From: Citrus sinensis
Taxonomy: Eukaryota > Streptophyta > Magnoliopsida > Sapindales > Rutaceae
Direction: 5' to 3'
DNA length: 64,000 nt
Assembly: GCF_022201045.2 (NCBI RefSeq)
Contig: NC_068561.1
Coordinates: 25,798,501 to 25,862,500 of the forward strand
Program-made: the position numbers and the translations under genes
Part shown: positions 1 to 11,922 of the stretch, in pieces
Numbering within the stretch: position 1 is the first letter of the stretch
Layout: each line of letters opens with the position of its first letter
The notes under the pieces: generated by a model
The model's input: the letters and a program-made list of their open reading frames with translations, nothing else
Databases searched by the model: none
Told to the model about the DNA's origin: nothing

Positions 1-115
1 CTTTTTCTCCACTGTTTGAAAAACTTGCTTTTCCCATAGAGTTTCTTCTTGAATTTCCTTCGTTGGGCTTGGTTATTTCCGGAGTCATCGGTAAATCACC
101 ACTCTCCTCAGCCAT
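1..115 (-). CDS. 5' end of an unidentified protein gene (partial, runs off the left edge)
   Basis: A coding exon is read on the minus strand from an ATG at 115-113 and stays open to the window edge (38 codons). The peptide starts MAEESGDLPMTPEITKP and is rich in Ser, Asn, Glu and Lys, so it looks disordered. A T-rich acceptor (TTTGCACCTAG) ends at 119, so the exon begins three bases before the ATG. A matching donor lies at 1544/1545 further upstream. I do not recognise the family from this short piece; the rest lies outside the window. The call as a real coding exon rests on the acceptor, the start codon and the downstream open frame. Confidence 0.55.
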   Translation of the reverse strand, partial: MAEESGDLPMTPEITKPNEGNSRRNSMGKASFSNSGEK

Positions 116-216
116 CAACTAGGTGCAAACCCGAAAATTAATAGAAATATTTTATGAAGGTCAATTTGAGTAGATTTACATGTACGCAAGATATCAAGTA
201 AAAATCCGCAAAATTA

Positions 217-264
217 AGGCCCCATTTGGGACTGCTGAGGGAGCGCAGCAGTCCCAAACGGGAC
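217..264. mobile_element. 48-bp foldback, Tourist-like micro-MITE
   Basis: Two arms of about 20 bases (GGCCCCATTTGGGACTGCTG and CAGCAGTCCCAAACGGGAC) face each other across an 8-9 base loop. The hairpin is flanked on both sides by TTA (214-216 and 265-267). A TTA duplication with GG...TTTGG-type ends is the mark of PIF/Harbinger (Tourist) elements. At 48 bp this is far shorter than ordinary MITEs and may be a collapsed copy. It sits in the leader intron of the left-edge gene. Confidence 0.5.
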
Positions 265-1611
265 TTAAGTAGACAGCAATATAAAAGTACTGGGAAGAGA
301 ACTCACCGATATCTAAATAAACAATATTGTGAATGAAGAACGGCTTGGAACTAGAACAAAGTCTCGAGGAACTTCAACCTAAAATATGAAAAAATAAATA
401 AATAAGTAAGCATTACATATACCTTAAAAATCAATAGCAAACTCTGCTTGTGATTGGATTTTATACCATGTAAAACTAAAGAACAATCATAAGTTTTCGG
501 CAAGATTGGAAACCGAGAAGAAATAGAAACTTCTGGAGAGAGTACAATCAATTCTTACTATCTTTCCAGGGCCCATGGACAAGGAACAGTAAAGAAATAT
601 AAAAAGCTCTTGAACTGCTTGCTTTCATTAGATTTGGCAACACTAACGGAGAAAACCAAACACCTCCACAACAAACAACAATGAAGAGAATTTTTCAAAA
701 GTGTTTTTGCAGGGCTTAAAAGGTAAAGGGCAATAGCATTCAGCATTTGGCAGTCTTCATTTCTGTGCAAGAAGAAATCTATGCAGATAGTTCTCATTAA
801 TGTCTTGCTGAAAAATCCACAACTAACAAGAACCAACCAAAATTTCACCTAGAATAGCAATTTTATTCATTTCAACCATATGAAGGAATTATACATTTGA
901 ACCTCTAAACCCCTGCAGAGCAACAAATTGAACAAACAAGTTTCACTGTTTAATGAAAAAGATGAAAGCACAAACTTTTACGATCACTGTAAAGCAATGC
1001 TGTAGCAAATCATGATAAGAGGGAAAAGAACATAAAATAGATTGCATTGAGAAAAGCATAATAGAAGCAATCAAAAACAATCAATTTACCACCAAAAAAA
1101 AAAAACAAAAGAAAAAAACCAAAAGCACCATTGCACCAATTAAAGAAAGCAATATCACAACCATAACATCTCATATATGCAACAAGTATTAACCTTTATT
1201 GAAGACCAAAAAAAAAAGAGTGGGAAAAAAAAACGTTTACACTCCTAAATCTATCAACCAGCAGCATCTTATTGCTATCAAAGAGAAGCCCATCGAAAAA
1301 AGAAATTGCATAAATAAACAAACAGAAATATCGAGAACAAGCGTGATAGGAAAACAACCATAATCAAGTAAAAGTTAAACGCACCAACAAAACGACATAA
1401 AAAAAGAGCTCATCTGCAACTCCAAAAGGCATCGCCAAAATCACATTTTGAAGATAACCCATTTGGCGAAAGAAATCAAAAGCCGAAACTCACATGGCTT
1501 TTTGAGCCAAAAAGGGGTTTATAAAAGAGAAAGTGAAGCATTACCTTTGTCCTTTGCTTTTGCCCTGTTGCTGGCTTGCTTCTGCTTACCCAGAAAGCTA
1601 AGAAAAGAGGA

Positions 1612-1640
1612 ATTTATTATTATTATTATTATTATAATAA
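1612..1640. repeat. ATT microsatellite in a 5' UTR exon
   Basis: An uninterrupted run of TTA/ATT triplets turns into ATA/AAT at its right end. It lies in the predicted 5' UTR exon of the left-edge minus-strand gene. Confidence 0.7.
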
Positions 1641-2702
1641 TATAGTGATTGAATGCTGTTTTGGGGTTGTAGTTTTGTTTGTGTGAGTTAATTGCTTGAG
1701 AGATCGTGCAAGCAACTGTTGTTTTGTTGCTGTTTGTGAAGTTTTGTTTCTGGAGTGGTGGTGGGGGCTCCTTGCTATTGCTAGCGGCTGCCGCGTTTGT
1801 TGCTGCTGAGTGCTGACTTTGTAATTTGTATTCAGACAGACAGACTTGAGAGAAACCAAACCAAACCAAATTTATATTATATCATGCTTTGCGTTGTGCG
1901 ACAAATAATCCCACTAAAACTTCGACTCTTATTTTTAATTTATATCTAAAACAAAAATATAAAATTATGCTATCTTAAAATTAATTAATTAATTAATTTA
2001 GTGGGTGCTGCTTATATTATAATTATAGCCAATGGTATCAGTGCATCCGTCTGGTAAATTTATGTTTAGTACTCCAGTTAGTATTTGATTTTGTGAATAA
2101 AATAAATAAATAAATAAATAATTGGGAAATCAAAAACACGTCATCTTGACTTGAGTTTGATTAAAAATAATAATTAAACTCAGGCAAAATGACGTCATTT
2201 TAGATTTATCCTTATAATTTTTTATTATATGGTTGTTCTCTTAAAATGTAAAGATATCCCGTGCATTGATATTGACAGATTTTATGTCCATATTAATAAT
2301 AATAATAATAATAGATTTTCCGAAGCAAGCGACAGATGTTGGACAACGCGTGTCCATCCTCTTAACATATTGTTTTTTTTATTCTTTTTATATTTTAGAT
2401 TTGGTTCGGTCGAGTCGGTCGTGTTATTTGTTAATTATAATGTTTACTTTTTTTAATGGTTGATATCCAACAACTTATTTTTAATCATACAGTTTCAGAA
2501 TTTCAGATTCTTTATTTCTAAGCCTTCGTCTCATTTGTTTATTACTTTCCGTTAAAGATATTAATCTTCATTGGCTATGTACATCTCATCAATTTTCCAA
2601 TCAAACCAAACACTTTTTCTTTTTTTTTCTTTTTTTCTTTTTTTTTATGGGTATTGGGGCGTGGATGAAAAATTTTAGTCTTCTTAATAAAAACAAGAGT
2701 AA

Positions 2703-3030
2703 GGGGCTATTTATTTTTTTGACTGAATGACTTAATTGATTTAATTTTAATCAATTAACTCATAAAGTTTTTTTTTTCAACTTAATAAAAATTTTCAATC
2801 ATTAAATTATTAAGTTAATTTTTTTTAACTTTTTTCTTAACCTAAAAAGTCTGAATGATATCATTAAAATATATTTTTTAAAATATCCATGTCTAATTAA
2901 TTAATTTTTATCATTATCTAAATAAGATTTAATAATTAGTATTATTACACATCTCTATATAAATTTTTTAAGTTAAAAAAAAACTTAACATTTATTTTTA
3001 GCTATTCAGAAAAAAAAATAAACATATCAT
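2703..3030. mobile_element. Degenerate MITE-like segment
   Basis: The left end (GGGGCTATTTATTTTTTTGA then CTGAATGACTTAATTG) resembles the ends of common plant non-autonomous DNA elements. The sequence near 3003-3029 read in reverse (TTTATTTTTTTTCTGAATAG) is similar to that left end, so the arms are inverted. I see no clear target-site duplication, and the right border is uncertain. The interior is AT-rich with repeated CTTAA/TTAAG words. It could also be chance similarity between T-rich stretches. Confidence 0.3.
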
Positions 3031-3554
3031 TTAAATTTAAACATTTAGCTCTATTAAAAATTTAGACTAATTCAAATATATTCAAATTGCAGACCAAAAA
3101 AGACAAATGCGGCCTAAGTTTAAGATTTTACAAAAATTTAAGAAGTATTTTAAAAATTATCATTTTACGAGAGGATGAAATCGAAATTAATCTAAAGAAA
3201 TACGGTACTACGTGTTACTTTCATGTTGTTATTCTGATTTCTTTTTTTTTTATACATACATATTCGTCTAATTCATTTTTTTAAAGAATAAAAATTTTCG
3301 TTAGATGAATTATACGTTAGAAATAAATAATTGTCTTAAGACATAAGGTATACTAAAACGTAATATTAAAAGACTAAATAGAGCCACCCCACGTTTCTTT
3401 GAATTAGACTAGAAAAACGACATTGAAAATAAAAATGAAAAAAGCGAGATAGATCCAAATTCTCTAGAACATGCCAACTAGGTGCAATCGAATTTATGTC
3501 AACGGAACGTGCCAACTTCTCTCTGTTGAATTTTTATTTTTTGTTATTATTAAT

Positions 3555-3702
3555 ATACAAATTTATTTTGTACAAATTCATGTGTCATGATAAAATTAAT
3601 TGAATTAAATATCACTTAGCTCACATGTTTTGTTTTTATTATTTTATATTTTTATTCAACCAATGAATTAATGCTACGTTAGTTTGTACAAAATAAATTT
3701 AT
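3555..3702. repeat. Short inverted repeat, about 20-bp arms
   Basis: ATACAAATTTATTTTGTACA at 3555-3574 is the near-perfect reverse complement of TTTGTACAAAATAAATTT at 3683-3700, about 110 bp away. The ends look like a small MITE, but no target duplication was found. Confidence 0.45.
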
Positions 3703-5541
3703 ACAAAAATTTGTGACTCTATCATCACTCTTTCTAAATTCATCTTCTCTAGTAAATATTTAAGTGTTAAAAGTGAGATAGATCTAGCTCGCCTGTATTT
3801 CGAGCCAAATTGCTGGATTTAAACCATGAGTTAATCTCTAATGGTAATCTAAATTTCAAAGAAAAAAACAAAATATTTGATTCTTCATTTATTAATTCTT
3901 TTGGGTATATTTATTTTGTCGTGCTTTGGCTACAATTTTAACACAAACTCTTAGACATGCTCATTGGAGCGGAGCCTCTATTCCTGCCTGTGGAAGCAAA
4001 CGTGGAAAGGACTTTCTGAATGAAGTGCTTGGCAATTCGGCATGGGATCATCTCACAAACTTAAAGGAGGAGGAGAACGAATGGCCTTTTCCGAGAGAAA
4101 GCTAAAAGCCTGTGCATCTTTCTGGCCGTGGGGAAAAAGTTTTTGGCAAGTGATCTTTAATCATTTCTCAAAATATGCTTTTGACATGACAGAGTTATGG
4201 CCACACTGCAACGCAAATAATTAAACAAAGAAAGAAAATGACAATTGAGTAATAGTTTCAATCTCCTTGGATTCTCTAGTTTCCATCGTGACCCATGCCC
4301 AGTGTCTAGCATTTTCTTTTCAATGATTTAATTAGAGCTCTATTAATATTTATAATTAAAAATCAATCAGAATTTATTTTAATAATTTTATTAATTTAAT
4401 ACTAAAGTGATATCTAGTTTACTCCGAATAATGAAGAGACAAATATATTTTTACTCAAGTTTATTGAGAGGAGAATCAATTGGGACTTAAACTCACCTTG
4501 AGTGCATGAGTTGTAAAAGGTTACGAGCCCATTGGATGTTAATGTTGTCACCTGATGTTTGCATGTTTGGTTCATTTAAATTTTCAACACAGAGTATATA
4601 AAGTCGTGTCACGCGTGCAACAGATACAGGAGTATACATGTGTGAGAAGAATGTAAATAAACCAATAATTACAAAATCAAAATGGTTGGTGGCTTTGGTT
4701 GAGGAAGCTGACCATCCAACCACGAATTAGGTGAACCAAAAAGCTTTAATTCCATTTTGAGTTTACTATTACAGTATTCTCTTTCTTTCTTCAAAGGCCC
4801 TTCACTTCTTTGGATTTTCTGTACAAATTCCATTCTTTGCTAAACACCAAGTCACCAACCAAGACAGAAGAGGAAAATCAAAGTTTATTACTTATTATTA
4901 TTTTTAACGCCTTGCCTTTAAAATCTTTTTTCCGCTTCTTACTTTAAACACAGCACATTATTTTCAAACCACTTAAATTTTGAGGTTGTGACACCATAGT
5001 TATTCTAACCTAACTTTTTAAGTTTCAACGACCTTTAATAAATAGCCAAAGAACCAAATTGTGAAGCCTAGACTTTAATGTGATGGTAGATTTTCTTTTA
5101 AATATTTGATAATAGATCTCCTTGTTCTAGTCATGCCATTTTTAATTTTAAAGGGTCTGTCACACTTCTCATTGTAATATCAATCAAATGTAATATTTAA
5201 TATTTCCATCTTTTAGTTTTTTTTTTTATAAAAAAAAAAACTTTATCTCGAGCCAAAAAGTGCAGTTATCAAATTGATGATGTTTCTACTTCAAGAAAAA
5301 TATTCTGTTTGACTATGAACATACAAGTATTTAAGGGGAACCCAAAAAATATAAATATATACATGATTCTTCCTATTTGCATTTTTTTGATAATTTAAAT
5401 TTGAAAACATTACGACACTACCAGTGGCCTTACTTCCCTTTCTTCAAATGTGAATATACAGAACAATGATAAAAAGAGAAGAAAAATTCCATTATATCCT
5501 AGACAAGTATGTGTTTGTGAGTATTTACGCTGAAAAACTGA

Positions 5542-8145
5542 TCATCGTTTCTGGCCTGAGACAGTTTTCTTGACAGCACCAACTGAGACTAAAAACTCAT
5601 CAAGGGATGATAATGTCTTCATGTCATCTGGAGGGAAATAACTAGCTGCTTTTCCCATGAGTGATGTGAAGAGAAGGGAGAGTGAAGGTCGAGTAACGTA
5701 GCGTTCACCCAGAAGGTCATCGAGAAATGCAAATGCAGCTAAGAAATCAGACCTGCTTGCATTTATCGGAGCTGCAAAATGAGCTGGGATTATTCTCCTG
5801 AACCTCCAGTCGCATACAATACGATCAATCCAATCCCTGACCTATAGTTTTAAGAATCAAGTGAGGTGTTAAACTATTTGGATTTAAATATACGTGCAAG
5901 GTGAAACAGTAGGTGTCTTTACCTTCTCAGGGACTTTGCTGAAAACCAGTGTCTTAACAATAGGTGAAACAATCAGCTTCTGTGACATCTGAGCAAAGCT
6001 AGCATTAGGTTCCAACAGATTGGAAGGACCAAGGAACAAGATTTGGAGAACCATTCTTTCCCACCCTTCAACAAGAAATTAGTCTGATTTAGTTTCTTTG
6101 TCATAAAATACTTACTGATGTTTTAAGTTGCATCAGCATTGAACTGGTATATGACTTGAAATGGAATGGAGAACCAACCTTTCTGTTGATTCATCGGGTT
6201 GTCAACTACAGGCTCCTGAGGAACCTCCTTGCCTTTACTAAGAATTTTCACTGCCAGACCATTCTTTGCGGATGCTAACAATGACTCTTTGCTAATGCAT
6301 TCGGGTGGCTTTCTTGGGACAAAGATGACAGCATCAGTAACGAGTAGTGTTCTTGAAGGTTTATGATAGAAAGCAACCTCCACATAAGGTCCAATCCCTG
6401 AAATAAATCACAAGCAAATAAGTACACTATGATGCAGTGTATTGAAGTTTGAGGCAGGGGAAAATGCAGTTCTTACCAACTTCTGGTGAGCTTAAAACCT
6501 TTTGTTCAATCTCATCAGCCCACGGGGTTGATAAATCCTCATCTATCAAGGTTTTGGCGCGGAAAATCCCAAAAAAGGCCAGCGGCAAGTTCAAGGGCCA
6601 ACTCCATTGCCTAGGTGCAACCCATATCTGAGCCCGCGGGAACTTTCTCGAAAAGGGGCCAACAAAAATTTTGTGCTCATAAGCAAATGTTGGCAGGATG
6701 ATATACTCTACTGGAGCTGCAAGCTCCTTCACAAGCTGGAAAATTTTGAGAAGTCACTAGTTAAATTAGGCATCCCAAGAATATTACAGCATGACAGCTG
6801 AAAAAGATTTTCTTTTTGTTCAACTTTGAAAACCTGGTTTTTAGACAAAAAACAAGCTAATAAATCTCACATGACCTAAGATTACAAATGCTATCAAATT
6901 TTCTTTCTAGTGTTCAGGGTGGCACAATGAGATAGAACCTGAATACACTCCTTAGTTGGAGCAATGGGTGCATGGACCCATAATCCTCCAGATTTGAGTT
7001 TGATGACTGTCATTCGGATGTTAGTGGAGACGCTGCTGAATCCTAATGCTTGCTCTTGTTCAAATAGCCATATCCGGCCTTTTACAACCTAAAGTAGAAA
7101 CCAAAGTCAAGATTTTTAGTATAAGACAAGCAGAACTGAGGCTACAATGTACATCAACAAATGATCATTATCTATCCAAATGCATGAAACAATTTGCTAC
7201 ATCTGTACAATAGAATCCTTTTATATCAAACTAAGAATCAACTTCAGCAAGCTGCTTGGCATCTTTATGATCAAAGGATCTGTACATCACAAAGGTCAAT
7301 GATTTGTTGTCTCCTTCCAAGACTCCTCAACTATCAAGCAAATCTTCACAAGTCAAAAGTGTAGCAACAACAGGCAAATTGACTGTTAGAGCAACTCCAT
7401 GGCTTTGTCCTAAGTCCAAGTATAGAAACAAAGAAGCAAATTGACTACTAAAGAAACCTCTAGACCCAAAATCTTAACTCATAGGTAAGAGTTTCAGCAC
7501 AAATATTAAATACAAGACTCAATTGGCCTCTAAAGTAAAACGTGGATTCGGACGAGATCCCGAAAGTCAACCAAAATATTAAAATAATTGAAATAGTGTT
7601 TATACGTAGAAGAAATCGAACATGAGACATGAAACTTAGCTCTAGTAGTAGTATTATGTTCGACAAACAGGTAGACCAATAAGAAGCTTAATTGGGAGGT
7701 AAGAGTCTCATCATTGACATTGATACGAGAATATGTATTTTCACATATTTATTAATTCTTAGAACATTTGTTTTCACTTAATTCATGAACCCACATCAAA
7801 TCTAATGACCATTAAAATCTGATTAAAGCCAAAGCGGGAGATAAAGAAGCAAACCTCAGTTCTAATAGTGCGCCTATTGAGAAAAGGGCCTAGAGGGAAA
7901 GGAAACCCAGTAAAGTTAAGATAAAACCTGCCACTGTCACTTTTACTGCTTCTTGTTATATCACCAGCAGCTGCAGAAGAAGCAACAACCAAAGTGCTTA
8001 TATCTCTCTTTCTGCTTCTGCTTTTCAGCTGAAAAGAGAAACCATTTAAGGTCCCACCGAAGAAACCTGAACTTGAGTCTCTAATGGCAATTAGGTTCTG
8101 TAGAATTGTTGGGTTTGGAGAAGAAACAGCAATGGCTGCTGCCAT
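5542..8145 (-). CDS. DUF4336 family protein, predicted plastid-targeted
   Basis: Six exons on the minus strand: 8145-7855, 7088-6939, 6735-6477, 6397-6179, 6065-5923 and 5841-5542. They join in frame to give about 453 residues. The first 60 residues are rich in Ser, Arg and Ala with few acidic residues (MAAAIAVSSPNP...), typical of a chloroplast transit peptide. The body matches my recollection of the DUF4336 family. Conserved-looking blocks are LWVHAPIAPTKECIQ, EYIILPTFAYEHKIFVGPFS, a Trp-rich RAQIWVAPRQWSWPLNLPL, and the C-terminal block VCDWRFRRIIPAHFAAPINA. Some members resemble metallo-beta-lactamase folds, and the HAP and HKIFVGP blocks fit that loosely. No biochemical role can be read from the sequence. 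Every junction has GT and AG borders, and the stop is TGA at 5544-5542. The gene structure is secure; the family name is from memory. Confidence 0.85.
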
Positions 8146-9051
8146 TTTTGGTAACTTTGCTATTTGTGTATCGTTTGCTAACGACTAGAGAGTTGAGTTT
8201 AGTTTGCAGCGTGGTTGTAACGTTAACAGCACACAAACGTTGAATCTCCAGGCTGTGATTCTTACACGTGGAGGCTTATGTTAGATTCATAGATGGATTG
8301 TCCTAGGTGGATTGTTTGAGGAATTTTTATTTATTGTGGATGACAAGAAACAATTAAGAAAAAAGATGGAAAATTTGGATTAGTCGAAGAGAATTGGAGT
8401 AATGACTATTGAGCATTATTGATTCTATATTTATGAGGCTACTCTAGAAATTAGGGGCCACTTACAGGAAAAGTCCACTGCACTTCTAATTTACCAGTCA
8501 TTTGCACAATAAAATATTGATATGTAGAGTTTTCATTGTAATCACTTTTTCAATGACTGATGGTCGAAACATTCATTTGCCACGCTAATGCTGCAGTAAG
8601 AAATATAAATAACGAATATCGGTAAACGGACAATCTGCAGCCTGGTGATCCGCCCACCACACAGATCACAGAGGGAGAAAAAAACCAAAAAGAAAAATTC
8701 CAATAATTCCATCTCAAACTCTCAGATCCCATAGCTTGGACAGAATCATTACATAGCTTTAATTAACACAACACCAATCTCATTACAAACAAGAATTTGA
8801 GCTACAGAAGGCATGTTCTACTAAACAATTTCAACTCTAGGCTCCCAGAGCTCTAGAGGTTCAGGACATCACAGGCATCATCATATAAGCCACATCCTCG
8901 AAGCATTTGAGGTTCAGGACATCAAAGACTTCGGATGTAACACTAGGGAAGTCGACAAATTATAGAGTTGATGACAGTTGTAATAAGGCATGCCATCTTG
9001 TAGGTGCAAACTCCTATTCACAGTGTTGACCAACAAAAATCCAATAGCAGC
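8146..9051. other. Promoter of the DUF4336 gene and 3' region of the RING gene
   Basis: Both neighbours are on the minus strand. The right part (about 8760-9051) is probably the 3' UTR of the RING gene, and 8146-8500 the upstream region of the DUF4336 gene. An open frame at 8550-8732 has no supporting feature. Nothing else was recognised. Confidence 0.5.
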
Positions 9052-9903
9052 TCAGGTGACAATCTCTCTTACAAGCCAATCCAAACTAGGATATGCAAAG
9101 TAAAGAATTAGAAATGATGGAAGAGCAAACAGAATGGTGACGAGTATGTACAGGGCCAAGATAGCTGCACTGGCAGGTATTGCGTACACAACAATCAGAA
9201 GAAATATGACGACCAGTGGGAACTTGGCTGTCAGATGAACAAAGAAAATCAAAGACTTCCGCAAGGAAGAATGTATTCTCTCCACAGTAAGATAATTAGT
9301 AGCATGAAGGTGATCACGGTTTGATCCAGCTGGCTCAGGATGATGATGATAATGATGATGATGATGTTGTCCCCTCCTGTGGTTGCCACGGTTCAGTTGA
9401 TTTCCAAAGGTAGAACTGCTGCTTGATGATGAGGCTGGTTGAGGATCTTCACAGAAACCAGAATGAGACTTCACTCTGTCACCGTTCATGCTCTCAACCA
9501 TCCAAAGTAGAAAATAATTCTTGCGAGGAAATTTGAGGTTTCCCTTGTAAACAACACGGAAAGACAAGAGATTGCACCATGGGCAGGAGATAAAGAGGGG
9601 AAGCTGAACTGGTAAGGTGGGAAATTTCACAACAGCCCATTGCAATCCTAGGATGCAGTTTTTACAAAGGGTATGGCCGCACCATAAAACATAGGGCACA
9701 TTTTCAACCATATTGAAGGATTCCCAACATATCGGGCACTCCAGACTTTCCTCTCTGCTAACAACAGAAGATACATCATCATCCGAGCATTCTGAAGCAG
9801 CTTCAGAAGCCTTTAGGGAGTCATTTTTCACTCCAACATTTCCAGCTAAACAAGTGGATGCAAAATTCCACATTTCGATAGTTTGGAAGAGACGACTATA
9901 CAA
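9052..9903 (-). CDS. RING-type E3 ubiquitin ligase with C-terminal membrane segments
   Basis: A single coding exon of 283 residues. The RING has Cys56, Cys59, Cys75, His77, Cys80, Cys83, Cys107 and Cys110 (CPICWESF... CGHTLCKNC ... CPWC), with an unusually long gap of 23 residues before the last Cys pair. A Ser run, a His-rich stretch (about 182-190) and a basic linker follow. The last 65 residues hold two or three strongly hydrophobic segments (about 217-275), so the protein is likely anchored in an endomembrane with the RING cytosolic. By family knowledge it would transfer ubiquitin from an E2 to a substrate; the substrate is unknown. A second in-frame ATG at 9873 begins MWNFAST, which I recall as the usual start of homologues, so the first ten residues may be untranslated. 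Upstream lie a 5' UTR exon piece and a leader intron. Confidence 0.85.
   Translation of the reverse strand: MYSRLFQTIEMWNFASTCLAGNVGVKNDSLKASEAASECSDDDVSSVVSREESLECPICWESFNMVENVPYVLWCGHTLCKNCILGLQWAVVKFPTLPVQLPLFISCPWCNLLSFRVVYKGNLKFPRKNYFLLWMVESMNGDRVKSHSGFCEDPQPASSSSSSSTFGNQLNRGNHRRGQHHHHHYHHHPEPAGSNRDHLHATNYLTVERIHSSLRKSLIFFVHLTAKFPLVVIFLLIVVYAIPASAAILALYILVTILFALPSFLILYFAYPSLDWLVREIVT
9331..9368 (-). repeat. CAT/ATG triplet run coding a His-rich stretch
   Basis: On the plus strand a GATGATGAT run appears, interrupted once by AAT. In the RING gene frame it codes His5-Tyr-His3 around residues 182-190. It is probably a triplet expansion in a disordered linker. Confidence 0.6.
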
Positions 9904-11280
9904 ACAACATCACTTGCTAGGGTTGCAGCAGCTGAACTTCAGAAAAGAAACCAATAACCATCATCACAAACCCTAAGAAAATGCTCTGCCAAATTTCCCA
10001 CAGTGCTCGCACTTAAAAGGGAACCTGGAAAGAATACGCCAAGTAAAGGCTGTGCTTAAATTTTGGAAATATTTCACATTGTTTGCTATAATGCCAAAGC
10101 AATAAAATCTTATCCAGATTCCATTATGTAGTACCCTCTAGGAGACAAAAACACTAAATTTATGCCTTCCTCAGGGAAATAATGTAATAGTCAAAAGCAA
10201 TCAAACCTTCAAACCGAAACACTGAAATATAAATTCAAAAAGGAACTTTAGAAAATTTAATGAAAAACCAAGACAGAAAAACGATGAAATCTATTTAGGA
10301 CTATATGTTTAATTGGTGAGCCTCTAACCCACAAAATCCCGAGATTCAAATACTTGGACTCATTATCAATCTATAGGGGTACTTTTTTTTTTTTTTTCCC
10401 TTTTGATAACAGCCTACAGGGATACTTAGAATCTCAAGAAAGAAGTGAAAGAATATGAATAAACGTGTTTATAGATAATTACTTCAAAATTAACTGTGAA
10501 TATTCATACAAAGAATCCATTAGTTTGGAACAAAAGAGAAGGATTCAATCTGCAATCCGTCACATTCTATGAGGAGTATAAAACCTAGGCGGGTCATCTC
10601 AAGGTAACGCATGGACTACATCACTTGCCGCCTAATGATCAGAGATGTGATTTAGCTAAAATAAGCTTCATGATCAGTCCAGCTTCAGCAAGATTTAACA
10701 CATTTTTATCCATCATCATTCATCTATCCCAGCTAAACACAAGAACTATACAATGAACAAAGCATTAGAACCATAATCAACAAATTTAACAATTTGACAC
10801 AGAAATTTTAACTTTTGGCATAAATTTCAACAATGAACACAAACATTAAAACCATAATCAACAAATTTAACAATTTGACGCAGAAATTTCAAATTTTGGC
10901 ATAAATGATCCCAAAACTAGAATCATTAAATCCAAGAATCAGACAAAAAAATAACCTTCAGAATTTAAAACTTAAAAAAAAATAATACACGATTGAACCC
11001 TTAGTTAAACTTATAAAACGAAACCCAACTACAAATCAACAAAGAACCCAAAAAAAAATGGAGTAAAATTGAAAAAAATGATATTATAATTAACAACAGA
11101 TCCGTACATATTCAACGTTTATGAAAATAAAAAGTAGCAATCTTACCGCGTGATCGGAGAGAGAAAACGAAGAGGGGGTTGAGTGAACCCTCAAGTTCTC
11201 TCTCCCTGTCTGTTTCTTGCTATATACGTGTGAGCTGAGCTGAGCTTCGTTGAAGAAGCAGATGAGAAAAAATCAAAATG
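9904..11280 (-). other. 5' UTR with leader intron of the RING gene
   Basis: The UTR is split. An acceptor (TTCTTTCCAG) ends at 10025, and a donor (CGCG|GTAAGA) lies at 11147/11146. This gives a leader intron of about 1.1 kb and a first UTR exon from about 11147 to 11260. The intron is A-rich, contains an 80-bp tandem duplication (10751-10908), and shows no open frame of note. Confidence 0.55.
10751..10908. repeat. Tandem duplication of about 80 bp
   Basis: CAATGAACAAAGCATTAGAA at 10751 recurs at 10831 as CAATGAACACAAACATTAAA. The similarity continues through CCATAATCAACAAATTTAAC and TTTTGGCATAAAT in both copies. The period is 80 bp with a few substitutions. It lies in the leader intron of the RING gene. 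Confidence 0.75.
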
Positions 11281-11922
11281 AGAATTTGTTTCTGATTTTT
11301 CTTTCTTTCTTTTTTTCAATTATTATTTTTTAGAGAGAAGTTTTGGGTTTCGTGGGTTGCGTTCGAATGGCTCGTTTTCTTTTTTATTTTTTTATTTTTT
11401 TATTTTTTTCAACTACTTGTGGTAGTTATTAAGGAAAATGACAACGACGTCGTTGTCGACATCCTCCAAAACGATGACGTTTCAATGCTGCTTTGCTTGA
11501 GTTGGCTTATTCATTCATATCCATTTACGACCTTTATACATAGTAATAGCAGCTACAAATACAATGAGAAAAGGGTCGTTTATAATTTTATTGGTTTTTC
11601 ATTTTTTATTTTCAATACTACGTAACATATGTGGTATTTATAACCAGAAATATGCTCAAGTTTCTTAAATCATTAACTTTATTTTTTGTCAGAATCATTA
11701 AATTTGCATCTACATATTCGATAGAGAATAACATTTGTAGCTTTATCTATAAAACCGCTCGACATTATCAAAAAAAAAAAAAGGTGGTTCTTTATAGCCA
11801 TTGATTACAACTCACAACAACTATACGACACCTCTTTTAACACATAGATCCGAAAAATTCTTTCAACCCCGGATCCAGTCCTCAGTAACCATTATAATTG
11901 TTGAATGCAACAGTTGGTGCAT
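11281..11922. other. Spacer between the RING gene promoter and the CNGC4-A 3' end
   Basis: A T-rich promoter-side stretch (11300-11410) is followed by AT-rich DNA. The short open frame 11419-11625 has no recognisable domain. The segment next to 11922 should contain the 3' UTR of the channel gene. Confidence 0.45.

Larger units (their letters stand above)
116..1860 (-). other. 5' UTR exon and leader intron of the left-edge gene
   Basis: The likely 5' UTR exon runs from about 1855 down to 1545 and ends in the donor AAAG|GTAATG. A leader intron of about 1.4 kb (1544-119) follows. The UTR exon contains an ATT microsatellite near 1612-1640. Several short ORFs here consist mainly of this microsatellite and poly-Gln/Asn-like reading and are not credible proteins. 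The intron holds A-rich DNA and the small foldback at 217-264. The transcription start is not determined. Confidence 0.45.
1870..5541. other. Gene-free AT-rich spacer
   Basis: No supported gene. Short open frames at 2229-2463, 3087-3284, 4042-4224 and 4493-4723 show no domain, no splice-supported extension and low-complexity composition. The spacer holds small microsatellites (AAAT near 2100-2121, AAT near 2294-2313), homopolymer runs, a degenerate MITE-like segment (2703-3030) and a short inverted repeat (3555-3702). A slightly more GC-rich stretch at about 3950-4215 stands out but could not be assigned. Confidence 0.6.

Noticed and set aside
1519..1869. Minus-strand frames of 116 and 75 codons rich in Gln, Asn and Ile
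   Set aside because: They read through an ATT microsatellite in the predicted 5' UTR; low complexity and no domain.
4042..4224. 60-codon frame in a slightly GC-rich patch
   Set aside because: No homology recognised and no flanking exon signals; may be a fragment of a decayed gene.
10310..10375. tRNA-like words (GGTGAGCC ... GAGATTCAAATAC)
   Set aside because: No acceptor stem or cloverleaf can be formed and the box-B match is poor.
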